From the NCBI GenBank assembly GCA_035632955.1, contig DASQFU010000014.1, positions 1 through 28,431 on the forward strand: a stretch of DNA of 28,431 bases. Reading direction: 5' to 3'. The notes under the pieces were generated by a model. That model was not told the origin of the DNA and made no database searches. It worked only from the letters and a program-made list of their open reading frames with translations. The first letter of the stretch is position 1; every line of letters starts with the position of its first letter. The translations under genes and the position numbers were made by a program. This stretch comes from DASQFU01 sp035632955. Its GTDB lineage: Bacteria > Eisenbacteria > RBG-16-71-46. This document shows, piece after piece, positions 14,566-21,783 of the stretch.

Positions 14566-15441
14566 ATGCTCGGAACGCTGGGAACGCTGCTGCTGATCGT
14601 CGTCCTGTTCATCACGCTGGTTTCGCTGGCGCGTTCCGCGCGCGTCGTGGCGCAATACGAGAAGGGTCTCGTGCTACGGCTCGGCCGCTACCGGTCGACG
14701 GTGGATTCCGGCCTGACGTTTCTCGCTCCGGTGATCGAGGACATGATCAAAGTCGACATGCGCGAGCGCGTCATCAACGTCGAGCCGCAGAAGGTGATCA
14801 CCAAGGACAACGTGTCAGTGACCGTGGACGCCGTGATCTACTACCGCATCAGCGATCCCGTGAAGGCGACGTTCGAGGTCCAGAACTTCGCCTATGCCGC
14901 GACCACGCTGGCTCAGACCAATCTCCGCAACCTGATCGGCGACAAGTCGCTCGACGAGACGCTCACGGCGCGCGATCTGATCAATTCAAACCTGCGCTCG
15001 GTGCTGGACGAGGCGACCAATACCTGGGGCGTCAAGGTGACGCGGGTCGAGGTCCAGAAGATCGATCCCCCGGCCGACATCACCGAAGCCATGTCCCGTC
15101 AGATGAAGGCCGAGCGCGACAAGCGCGCCAACATCCTCGAGGCGGAGGGTGTGAAGCAGGCGGCCATCCTCCAGTCCGAGGGCGTGCGACAGTCCGACAT
15201 CCTCAGGGCCGAGGGTGACGCCCAGGCGAAGATCCTGCGCGCCACCGCGGACGCGAAGGCGATCGAGCTGGTCTCGAACGCGGCCGAGCAGTACTTCAAG
15301 GAGCGGGCCGAGGTGAGCAAGAGGCTCGACGTCCTGAACACGGTCCTCGCCCACCAGACGAAGTTCATCGTCCCGGCGGGGTCCGACCTCGTGAACGTGC
15401 TCGGTCTCGACGACAAGAACGTGGTGCCGTTGAAGCGATAG
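14566..15441 (+). CDS. SPFH/Band 7 (stomatin, slipin-like) membrane protein
   Basis: This 291-residue protein has one N-terminal membrane anchor (about 3-22, LGTLLLIVVLFITLVSL) and then the Band 7 domain (about 28-180: AQYEKGLVLRLGRYRSTVDS, VDMRERVINVEPQKVITKDN, VDAVIYYRISDP, VEVQKIDPP). A long helical region contains four consecutive 11-residue repeats (190-233), and a conserved tail follows. Length and order match prokaryotic stomatins/QmcA. It likely assembles into ring- or cage-shaped oligomers at the inner membrane with NfeD, affecting membrane fluidity domains and proteolysis. Coupled to nfeD with 4 bp between them. Confidence 0.93.
   Translation: MLGTLGTLLLIVVLFITLVSLARSARVVAQYEKGLVLRLGRYRSTVDSGLTFLAPVIEDMIKVDMRERVINVEPQKVITKDNVSVTVDAVIYYRISDPVKATFEVQNFAYAATTLAQTNLRNLIGDKSLDETLTARDLINSNLRSVLDEATNTWGVKVTRVEVQKIDPPADITEAMSRQMKAERDKRANILEAEGVKQAAILQSEGVRQSDILRAEGDAQAKILRATADAKAIELVSNAAEQYFKERAEVSKRLDVLNTVLAHQTKFIVPAGSDLVNVLGLDDKNVVPLKR
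15133..15264 (+). repeat. Four in-frame 33-bp repeats encoding 11-residue heptad-like units in the stomatin gene
   Basis: The units read ILEAEGVKQAA, ILQSEGVRQSD, ILRAEGDAQAK and ILRATADAKAI, without gaps. Eleven-residue periodicity is typical of the SPFH coiled-coil/alpha-helical wall, where it suits a right-handed helical bundle. Confidence 0.85.
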
Positions 15442-15456
15442 TCGGGCCGGAAGGAC

Positions 15457-16986
15457 ATGCCGAGCTCACCGTCCCGCGTCACGCGCCCGACCGCGGCTTC
15501 GAACCCACCGCTGGCTCGGTGGATGGGTCGGGTGCTCATCGCCGCGGCTTTGCTGTTCCCCGCGACCTACATCGCGATCGCGCTGATCCGGATGAGCTAT
15601 CCGTTCCAGCTCGAGTGGCTCGAAGGGTTGGCGCTGGATCACGTCTACCGTGTCGCGCACGGACAGCCGCTGTACGTTCAACCTACTCTGAGCTTCGTGC
15701 CCTTCAACTACGCGCCGCTCTACTTCTATCTCGCCGCCCTGCCGTTTCATCTCTTTGGCGAGGGCTTCGGTGCGCTTCGACTCGTCTCGTTCCTCGCTTC
15801 TCTCGGGATCATGGGCCTGCTGTTCGGGCTCGTCCGCGGCGCGACCGGCGACTCGCGGGCTGGGTTGCTCTCAGCTTGCCTCTTCGCCGCCACGTATCGA
15901 CTTGGAGGCGCGTGGTTCGACGTCGGTCGCGCCGACTCACTCCAGCTTCTCTTGCTGCTCGGGGCGGTCGCCACGCTCCAGTTCGACCGCGCACCCATGC
16001 GCTCCTCGATCGCCGGAGGAGTTCTTCTGGGACTTTCGTTCCTGGCGAAACAGTCGGCGCTCGTGGCGGCCGGTCCGATCCTGCTCTATTACCTGATCGC
16101 CGACCGGCGCCGGTTCTTCGCGCTGGCAGGCACCTTTGCGGCTGTGGTCGTCGGTACGACGCTCGGATTCGACGCGCTCACCGGAGGTTGGTACAGCTAC
16201 TTCGTGTTTGGAGCCGCCGGACGCCTTCGGCCCGAACCCGGGATGATCCCGTGGTTTTGGATCCGGGACGTTGCGGGACCGCTCGGAGTAGCTTTGTGGA
16301 TTGGACTGTCGCACTTCGCGCTCGGTCCGACGGGTTCTGCGCGTTCCCGGCTCGGCCCAGAGGCGGCGGCGGTTGCCGGCCTTCTATTGTGCTCATGGTG
16401 GCTGCGGATGTATCCCGGCGGATACGACAACGTGCTGATGACAGGGTATGCGGCGATCGCACTGGGATTCGGACTTGGATGGCACGCAATCGTCAAGCGT
16501 TGCGAGCAGGCCCCGCCCCCCTTGCGCCATGCTCTCCTGTTCTTGCTGCAAGCGGCCGTCCTCGTGCAGTTCGTCGCTTTGGTCTACGACCCGCGGGCGC
16601 AGATTCCGACTTCGGCCGACCGTGTAGCAGGCGAGGGACTGGTTCAGATGCTGGAAAGGGCTCCAGCAGAGGTGCTGATCCCTTGCCATGGCTACCTGGC
16701 ACGGCGGGCCGGAAAGGGACCGAGCTTTCACGAGGGTGCGTTCATGGATGTCGTGAAGGCGGGTCGAGGCGAGACTGGAGCGCGGTTGCTCGATGAGCTC
16801 CGGGGAGCGCTCCGGGCGCGACGCTACCAAGTTCTGGTGTTGGATACGCGGGACTGGATCCTGGATGAAGCCCGCCCGTACTACGTACCGATGCGTGATG
16901 GCTTTCTCGGTCGAGGAGTGTTTTGGCCGGTAACGGGCATGAAGACGCGGCCGGAGAGTCTTTGGGCACCGAAAGACAGCACCTGA
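15457..16986 (+). CDS. GT39-like multi-pass membrane glycosyltransferase
   Basis: The 509-residue protein has about ten to twelve membrane segments between residues 24 and 380, followed by a soluble C-terminal domain (about 385-509). FQLEWLEGLALDHVYRVAHGQPLYVQP after the first segment has the acidic loop of PMT/GT39-type lipid-sugar-dependent transferases, where an acidic residue in the first periplasmic loop is catalytic. FNYAPLYFYLAALPF, WFDVGRADSLQLLLLLG and LSFLAKQSALVA are also typical of this broad family. It probably transfers a sugar from a polyprenyl carrier to a surface acceptor; donor and acceptor are unknown. ATG 15457 follows GGAAGG closely, 15 bp after the stomatin stop. A start at MGRVL (residue 23) is possible. 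Confidence 0.7.
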   Translation: MPSSPSRVTRPTAASNPPLARWMGRVLIAAALLFPATYIAIALIRMSYPFQLEWLEGLALDHVYRVAHGQPLYVQPTLSFVPFNYAPLYFYLAALPFHLFGEGFGALRLVSFLASLGIMGLLFGLVRGATGDSRAGLLSACLFAATYRLGGAWFDVGRADSLQLLLLLGAVATLQFDRAPMRSSIAGGVLLGLSFLAKQSALVAAGPILLYYLIADRRRFFALAGTFAAVVVGTTLGFDALTGGWYSYFVFGAAGRLRPEPGMIPWFWIRDVAGPLGVALWIGLSHFALGPTGSARSRLGPEAAAVAGLLLCSWWLRMYPGGYDNVLMTGYAAIALGFGLGWHAIVKRCEQAPPPLRHALLFLLQAAVLVQFVALVYDPRAQIPTSADRVAGEGLVQMLERAPAEVLIPCHGYLARRAGKGPSFHEGAFMDVVKAGRGETGARLLDELRGALRARRYQVLVLDTRDWILDEARPYYVPMRDGFLGRGVFWPVTGMKTRPESLWAPKDST

Positions 16987-16996
16987 GACCGACTCC

Positions 16997-17030
16997 AAAA
17001 AAAACCGGCGGCGGGCATCCATGCCCGCCG
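16997..17030 (-). terminator. Rho-independent terminator for a minus-strand transcript
   Basis: On the minus strand a 10-bp GC-rich stem (17021-17030 with 17009-17018, core CGGCGGGCAT/ATGCCCGCCG) is followed within a few bases by eight T (17004-16997). This is the clearest intrinsic terminator in the window. It lies about 190 bp beyond the stop of the flavoprotein gene at 17218, so it ends that transcript or a separate short RNA. Confidence 0.85.
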
Positions 17031-17100
17031 GCCAGTGAGCCCGCTGATCCCTGTGGGCCCACCCCGATAAGGCAATCGCCACGCCATTTCGCTCGGCCAC

Positions 17101-17128
17101 ATTGCAGAATCAGGCAATGACTTGGCAA
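17101..17128 (-). promoter_or_regulatory. Weak candidate promoter for a short transcript ending at the terminator
   Basis: On the minus strand TTGCCA (17123-17128) and TGCAAT (17101-17106) are 16 bp apart. A transcript from about 17094 to the terminator would be roughly 100 nt and has no convincing ribosome binding site or open frame. The rest of 16987-17217 holds nothing else I recognise. Confidence 0.25.
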
Positions 17129-17217
17129 AACGGCGCGTCCAACCCACAGATCAGTCTGGACGCAATTCGGGCGAGCGCGATGCGGTGCGTGGGATCTGGC
17201 CGGCGACCGACTCCGCT

Positions 17218-18168
17218 TCAGCCGGAGTGAGCCGCTCCCGGGGTGGGTCCATCCGGCTCACGAAACGCATCCCGGATGGCCGCGGCGGCAAGCGCGCCGT
17301 GGCCCAAGGCGACGGCGACGCCGAACACCAGCGGCCGCGTCACATCCCCCGCCGCCCAGACCCGCGCCTGCGAGGTGCCGAGCCGCTCATCGACGAGAAT
17401 GAACCCCTCGGCATCGCGTTCCAGGGCGCCGGCGCACCATTCCGAGTTCGGCGTCACGCCGATCTTGATCACGAGCCCCGCGACCGGCAGCTCGAAGGCG
17501 CCCCGCTCGTTCTCGAGCCGGACCGCGCGCACCTGCGAGTCGCCGAGCACTTCTGCGACGCGCGTGTCCTCGAGCACCTCGATGTTCGGATCGGCCGCGA
17601 GTCGCTCGCGAAACTCTCGCCGCGCGCGCGGCCGGTTACGCACCACGACGGTGACGGTGCAGCCGACCTCGGAGAGCAGCAAGGCGTTTTCGTATGCGGC
17701 GTCTCCTCCCCCGACGACAAGCATTTCCTGATCGGCGAACCGGGGTCGATCGAGCGTCGCCGAGTACGACACGCCGCGCCCTTCGAGCTGCCGCTCGCCC
17801 GGAATCTCCAGCGTTCGGCGACGCACCCCGGTCGCGATCAGGATCGCGGTGCCACGGTGAAGCCTGCCAGCCTCGTCCCGCACCGCCGGCGCCGCGGCGT
17901 CCAAGGACACGGCCCGCACGCCCTCGAGACGATCGATGCCGGCTGCGGCGAGCTGCCGAACCATGCGTTCGGCCAAGGCGCCGCCATCCCCGGGAATCGA
18001 GCCCGGGAAGTTGGTGGGCTCGAAATGCACCTGCTGGAGCTGGCCGCCCGATTGCGACCCGGCTTCGATCAGCCGGACGGAGAGTCCGAGCGATCGGGAC
18101 CACAAGGCCGCCGAGGTTCCAGCCGGCCCGGCACCCACCACGAGAACGTCCGGCGTGTTGGATGCCAC
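17218..18168 (-). CDS. Thioredoxin-reductase-like FAD/NAD(P) flavoprotein lacking the CxxC
   Basis: Started at GTG 18168, the product has 316 residues; a GTG at 18216 overlapping folE is an alternative. The two-domain TrxR fold is clear: FAD site DVLVVGAGPAGTSAALW (7-23), SGGQL and FEPTNFPG, ATG motif AILIATGVRRR, NAD(P) site LVVGGGDAAYENALLL (150-165), VTPNSE, and the final FAD motif ARVWAAGDVTRP. In TrxR the active site reads SYCATCD; here it reads SYSATLD, so both cysteines are gone (S136, L139). It cannot use the usual dithiol route. Ferredoxin/flavodoxin-NADP reductase-like, bacillithiol-disulfide-reductase-like or other electron-transfer roles are possible. It is the last gene of the tRNA-folE transcript. 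Confidence 0.82.
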   Translation of the reverse strand: MASNTPDVLVVGAGPAGTSAALWSRSLGLSVRLIEAGSQSGGQLQQVHFEPTNFPGSIPGDGGALAERMVRQLAAAGIDRLEGVRAVSLDAAAPAVRDEAGRLHRGTAILIATGVRRRTLEIPGERQLEGRGVSYSATLDRPRFADQEMLVVGGGDAAYENALLLSEVGCTVTVVVRNRPRARREFRERLAADPNIEVLEDTRVAEVLGDSQVRAVRLENERGAFELPVAGLVIKIGVTPNSEWCAGALERDAEGFILVDERLGTSQARVWAAGDVTRPLVFGVAVALGHGALAAAAIRDAFREPDGPTPGAAHSG

Positions 18169-18190
18169 CGTGCGGCCCGGATTGCGCCGG

Positions 18191-18781
18191 TCAGGCGCCC
18201 GCTGCCGGCCGCCCACGTCCGGCCAATACGCTCGCCCACTGGGGATCGGCGAGCGCGCCGCGCACCAGTCGCGTCTCGACTCGCCCGCGCTTGCGGATGC
18301 CGCGCATCTCCATGCACAGGTGGCGCGCTTCGAGCACGACCGCCACGCCCCGCGGCGCGAGCACTCGTTCGAGATGATCCGCGATCTCGGCCGTGAGCCG
18401 CTCCTGGAGCTGCGGTCGCCGCGCGTAGCGCTCGAGTAACCGGGCCACGCCGCTGATCCCGAGCAGTCGCTCGCCGGGCAAATAGGAGATCTGCGCGTGT
18501 CCGAAGAACGGCACGAAGTGGTGGATGCACAGCGAGTAGAACGGCAGATCCCGCACGGTGACGACCTGATCGCGCGCGGCGCCCGTCACCTCGAAGGTCG
18601 CGAGCTCGAGATCCGCGTTCGGCTCGAGCCCCGAGAACGCCTCGCGGTAGAGGTCGGCCACGCGCGCCGGCGTCTGCAGCAGCTCTGGCTCGGCCGCCGG
18701 ATCGAGACCGAGCGAGCGAATGAGGTCGCTCACCGCGCGCTCGACCGCGGCCGGGTCGCGACCCGTCGTGTCTGTGTCCAA
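18191..18781 (-). CDS. folE: GTP cyclohydrolase I
   Basis: FolE converts GTP to 7,8-dihydroneopterin triphosphate, the first step to folates and pterins. I choose TTG 18781, preceded by GGAGG (18786-18790) at 4 nt; any earlier start would run into the terminator and tRNA. The 196-residue length is typical for bacterial FolE. The zinc ligands are C85 and H88 (YSLCIHHFVPFFG) and C156 (RHLCMEMRG). QTPARVADLYREAFSG, GISGVARLLERYARRPQLQERLT and the conserved RGIRK-type tail GIRKRGRVETRLVRG support catalytic competence. It sits immediately after the tRNA-Gly terminator with no room for its own promoter, so it seems to rely on read-through. Downstream is the TrxR-like gene (22 bp). Confidence 0.93.
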   Translation of the reverse strand: MDTDTTGRDPAAVERAVSDLIRSLGLDPAAEPELLQTPARVADLYREAFSGLEPNADLELATFEVTGAARDQVVTVRDLPFYSLCIHHFVPFFGHAQISYLPGERLLGISGVARLLERYARRPQLQERLTAEIADHLERVLAPRGVAVVLEARHLCMEMRGIRKRGRVETRLVRGALADPQWASVLAGRGRPAAGA

Positions 18782-18790
18782 ATCGCCTCC

Positions 18791-18826
18791 GAAAAACAAC
18801 GAAGGGGCCGGCGAGCCGCCGGCCCC
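18791..18826 (-). terminator. Intrinsic terminator behind tRNA-Gly
   Basis: On the minus strand a perfect 10-bp stem (GGGGCCGGCG/CGCCGGCCCC, 18804-18813 with 18817-18826) has a 3-nt loop and is followed by TTCGTTGTTTTT. It begins 6 bp after the tRNA 3' end, and its T-run abuts the folE ribosome binding site. Confidence 0.85.
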
Positions 18827-18832
18827 ATGACA

Positions 18833-18909
18833 TGGAGCGGAAGACGGGATTTGAACCCGCGACATCCACCTTGGCAAGGTGGCGCTCTACCGGTCTGAGC
18901 TACTTCCGC
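18833..18909 (-). tRNA. tRNA-Gly (anticodon GCC)
   Basis: The 77-nt gene folds fully: acceptor GCGGAAG/CTTCCGC, D-stem GCTC/GAGC, anticodon stem CCACC/GGTGG with loop TTGCCAA (anticodon GCC), variable loop ATGTC, and T-arm GCGGG-TTCAAAT-CCCGT. Discriminator T is followed by an encoded CCA. GCC reads glycine codons GGC and GGU, the main ones expected in such GC-rich genes. Confidence 0.97.
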
Positions 18910-18928
18910 GACTCCAAAATGGCTTGGC

Positions 18929-18958
18929 AATATAGCCAGCCGCGCGAAGACCCGTCAA
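18929..18958 (-). promoter_or_regulatory. Promoter of tRNA-Gly (and folE by read-through)
   Basis: On the minus strand TTGACG (18953-18958) and TATATT (18929-18934) are spaced 18 bp. Start of transcription would fall near 18922, about a dozen bases before the tRNA 5' end. Both hexamers match the sigma-70 consensus at five of six positions. Confidence 0.75.
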
Positions 18959-19003
18959 GGCGCGCCGCCAATCAAATCGCTGCGAAATCCACGCTCGAGC
19001 CCC

Positions 19004-19009
19004 TATAAA
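19004..19009 (+). promoter_or_regulatory. -10 element of a probable leaderless lysC transcript
   Basis: TATAAA ends 7 nt before the A of the lysC start codon at 19017, which is exactly where transcription would be expected to begin. No Shine-Dalgarno sequence lies in between, and no good -35 is visible upstream. Confidence 0.5.
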
Positions 19010-19016
19010 TGCCGGC

Positions 19017-20225
19017 ATGGCGGTTCTGGTTCAGAAGTATGGGGGCACGTCGGTCGATGGTCCGGAGCGGTTGCGCGCGGTGGCGCGACGCGTCGCGGCG
19101 GCGCGCTTGGCCGGCCACGAGCTGGTGGTCGTCGTCTCGGCGATGGGGCGCACCACCGACGAACTGATTCGCCTCGCACACCAGGTGTCACGCGCCCCGA
19201 GCCGGCGCGAGCTCGACATGCTGCTGACGACCGGGGAGCGCGTGACGATGGCGCTGCTGGCGATGGCGCTGCAGGATCTCGAGGTCCAGGCGATCTCGTT
19301 CACCGGGTCGCAGAGCGGCATCTTGACCACCGGGGACCACAACGCGGCGCGGATCGTGGACGTGCGGCCGGATAGGATCCGCGCCGAGCTCGCGCGCGAT
19401 CAGGTCGTAATCGTGGCCGGGTTTCAGGGCGTGAACCCGCAGACGAAAGAGATCACGACCCTCGGCCGCGGAGGATCGGACACCAGCGCCGTCGCGCTGG
19501 CCGCGTCGCTCGGCGGCGCGTGCGAGATCTACACGGACGTGAGCGGAGTCTACAGCGGGGATCCGCGCGTGGTGCCCGCGGCCCGGCCGATTCCACAGCT
19601 TTCGTATCGTTCGTGCTCGACGCTCGCGCACCTCGGCGGCCGGGTGTTGCATGCGCGGTGCGTCGATTTGGCCGCGCGCGCGCGCGTGCCGCTGACCGTG
19701 CGCTCGTCGTTCGACGAGCAGCCGGGCACCCGGATCGTGGAGGACCAAGACATGGAAGGAGCGCGTGTCGAAGCGGTGACGCATCGCGGCGACTGTTCGG
19801 TGGTGGTCGCGGAAGGCACTTCGGGAGCGCGCGGCGAGGCGCGCGGCATCATCGCGGACGTCGCCACGGCGTTTCCCGAGCTGGAGCTGGTGGCCCACGA
19901 GCAAACGGCCGGTTCGCAGGGAGCGCACGGCGCGCTGGTGTGGATGGGAAGCCGGAGCGACGCCGAAGCGCTCCAGGCATCGTTCCGGGAGCTGCGCGGG
20001 CCGGGCGGGGAGTGGAAGATCGGCGCCGAGCACGATGCCGGGTTCGTGTCGGTGATCGGCTACGGGCTCGGCGCCGCCCACGTCGTCGCCGCGGAAGTGG
20101 CGCTGGAGCGGGCGGGCATCCCGCTGGTCGCGTTGCGCGTGACCCCGAGCGCGATCATCTTCCGCGTCGCCGGCGATCGCGTCGAGCCGGCGGCGCGGGC
20201 ACTGCACGCGGCTCTGCTCGAGTGA
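19017..20225 (+). CDS. lysC: Aspartate kinase
   Basis: Aspartate kinase phosphorylates L-aspartate, the first step to lysine, threonine and methionine. The 402-residue protein opens with the diagnostic KYGGTSV (7-13). It continues with VSAMGRTTDELI, TTGERVTMALLAMAL, SFTGSQSGILTT, VAGFQGV, TLGRGGSDTSAVALAA and the YTDVSGVYSGDPRVVP segment of the kinase domain (to about 245). Two C-terminal ACT domains follow (about 260-330 and 335-402, VSVIGYGLGAAHVVA, ALRVTPSAIIFRV), normally the site of end-product feedback inhibition. The regulatory half is clearly less conserved than the kinase half. The gene is monocistronic, with a leaderless-type promoter, and converges on glgA with 7 bp between stops. 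Confidence 0.94.
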   Translation: MAVLVQKYGGTSVDGPERLRAVARRVAAARLAGHELVVVVSAMGRTTDELIRLAHQVSRAPSRRELDMLLTTGERVTMALLAMALQDLEVQAISFTGSQSGILTTGDHNAARIVDVRPDRIRAELARDQVVIVAGFQGVNPQTKEITTLGRGGSDTSAVALAASLGGACEIYTDVSGVYSGDPRVVPAARPIPQLSYRSCSTLAHLGGRVLHARCVDLAARARVPLTVRSSFDEQPGTRIVEDQDMEGARVEAVTHRGDCSVVVAEGTSGARGEARGIIADVATAFPELELVAHEQTAGSQGAHGALVWMGSRSDAEALQASFRELRGPGGEWKIGAEHDAGFVSVIGYGLGAAHVVAAEVALERAGIPLVALRVTPSAIIFRVAGDRVEPAARALHAALLE

Positions 20226-20232
20226 GGGATCG

Positions 20233-21783
20233 TCAGATCGAGGCGCGCACCGAATCGAGCGTCGCGACCTGGCCGGCGCGCACGCGATCGAGCGCGGCGG
20301 CGTAGAGATCGTCGTACCCATCCGCGCTGACGCGCCAGGAGAAGTCGCGCGCCATGCCGTTGGCGCGTAGCTGCGACCACAGATGAGGCTGGCGGTATGC
20401 CATCAACGCCCGGCGCAGGGCCTGGATCATCTCCGCCCCCTCGTAGCGATGGAACAGGAAACCCGTGCCCTGGCGGGTGGCCGGGTCGAAGTCCTCGATG
20501 GTGTCGGCGAGACCGCCGGTCGCGCGCGCCACCGGCACGGTACCGTAGCGCAGGCTGTACATCTGATTCAGCCCGCAGGGTTCGTAGCGCGACGGCATCA
20601 GGTAGAGATCACAGCCCGCCTCGATCCGGTGCGCGAACGGCTCCTCCTCTCCTGAGCGGTGATGGACGCGCTCTGGATGCTCGCTCGCGAGCCGGCTCAC
20701 GAGCTCCAGATAGCGGGCCTGTCCGGCGCCGAGAATCACGAATCGGGCTTCGAGACGCATCAGGTCCGCCTCGGCCTGCTCGATCAGGTCGAATCCCTTC
20801 TGGTCCACGAGCCGCGAGATCATGCCGATCAGCGGCCAATCGGGCGTCGCCGGAAAACCGCATTCGGCGATCAGCGCGGTCCGGTTCTTCCACTTGCCGG
20901 CCGGCGTGGCGCGATCGTAGGGATGCGGGAGATACGGATCGGACGCCGGATTCCAATACCGATCGTCGATGCCGTTCAGGATTCCGCGCAGCTCACCGTT
21001 GCGCCGCCGCAGCACGCCTTCGAGACCGCACCCGAACTCGCCGTGATTCTGGATCTCGCGCGCGTACTGTGGGCTCACGGTCGAGATCATGTCGGCGAAC
21101 GCGATACCGACCTTCATGTAGTTCACTCGGCCGAAGAACTCGAACGGGCTTTGCGGGTAGAACAGCTCCCGGCCGAAACCGGCGAGCCCGAGCACCCAGG
21201 AATCGTGGATGCCTTGATAGCCGAGATTGTGGATGGTGAACACGGTAGCAGCCGCAGCGAACGACGCCGACTCGGACTCGTGCGTGCGCGCCAGACACGG
21301 TACCCAGCCGGCCTGGTGATCGTGGGCATGGAGCACGTCGAACGGCTGATCGAGACGCTTGAGCCCCTCCAGGGCGGCGCGAGCGAAGAACAGGAAGCGC
21401 TCGGCGTTGTCCGGGTAGCCTTCCATCGTGCCCGGATCGTCGTAGATCCCTTCGCGCGCGAAGAACTTGCGTTCCCCGGCGTGATCGACGAGCAGCACCT
21501 GGAGAACCGTCTCGCCGGCCCCGTCCGGCTTGGGCCGGAACAGCTCGAAGGCGGCTCGTTCACGCCCCATTCCCCACGGCACTTCCGCGTCCGCAAGGCA
21601 CCGGGACGTCCAGCCTTCCGGAATCGTGAGCGACGCGTAGCGCGGCAGGACCACCGTCACGCGATGACCGCGGCGCGCTTGCTCCGCCGCCAGCGCGCCA
21701 ACCACGTCCGCCAGTCCCCCGACCTTGGCCAGCGGGGCCATCTCGCTCGCGAAATGGACGATCCCGAGCGACGAACCGCTCAC
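20233..21783 (-). CDS. glgA: Glycogen (starch) synthase, GT5 family
   Basis: GlgA elongates alpha-1,4-glucan from ADP-glucose (or UDP-glucose) in the cytoplasm. The start is GTG 21783, overlapping the galT-family stop as GTGA; the product has 516 residues, the usual size. Signatures are VHFASEMAPLAKVGGLADVVGAL (N-terminal KxGGL donor-binding loop, K20), DVLHAHDHQAGWVP, VFTIHNLGYQG, NGIDDRYWNPASDP, GMISRLVDQKGFDL, and the catalytic C-terminal part MPSRYEPCGLNQMYSLRYG with TGGLADTIEDFDP. Translational coupling to the GalT-family gene suggests that the latter supplies or recycles the glucosyl nucleotide. Confidence 0.95.
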   Translation of the reverse strand: MSGSSLGIVHFASEMAPLAKVGGLADVVGALAAEQARRGHRVTVVLPRYASLTIPEGWTSRCLADAEVPWGMGRERAAFELFRPKPDGAGETVLQVLLVDHAGERKFFAREGIYDDPGTMEGYPDNAERFLFFARAALEGLKRLDQPFDVLHAHDHQAGWVPCLARTHESESASFAAAATVFTIHNLGYQGIHDSWVLGLAGFGRELFYPQSPFEFFGRVNYMKVGIAFADMISTVSPQYAREIQNHGEFGCGLEGVLRRRNGELRGILNGIDDRYWNPASDPYLPHPYDRATPAGKWKNRTALIAECGFPATPDWPLIGMISRLVDQKGFDLIEQAEADLMRLEARFVILGAGQARYLELVSRLASEHPERVHHRSGEEEPFAHRIEAGCDLYLMPSRYEPCGLNQMYSLRYGTVPVARATGGLADTIEDFDPATRQGTGFLFHRYEGAEMIQALRRALMAYRQPHLWSQLRANGMARDFSWRVSADGYDDLYAAALDRVRAGQVATLDSVRASI

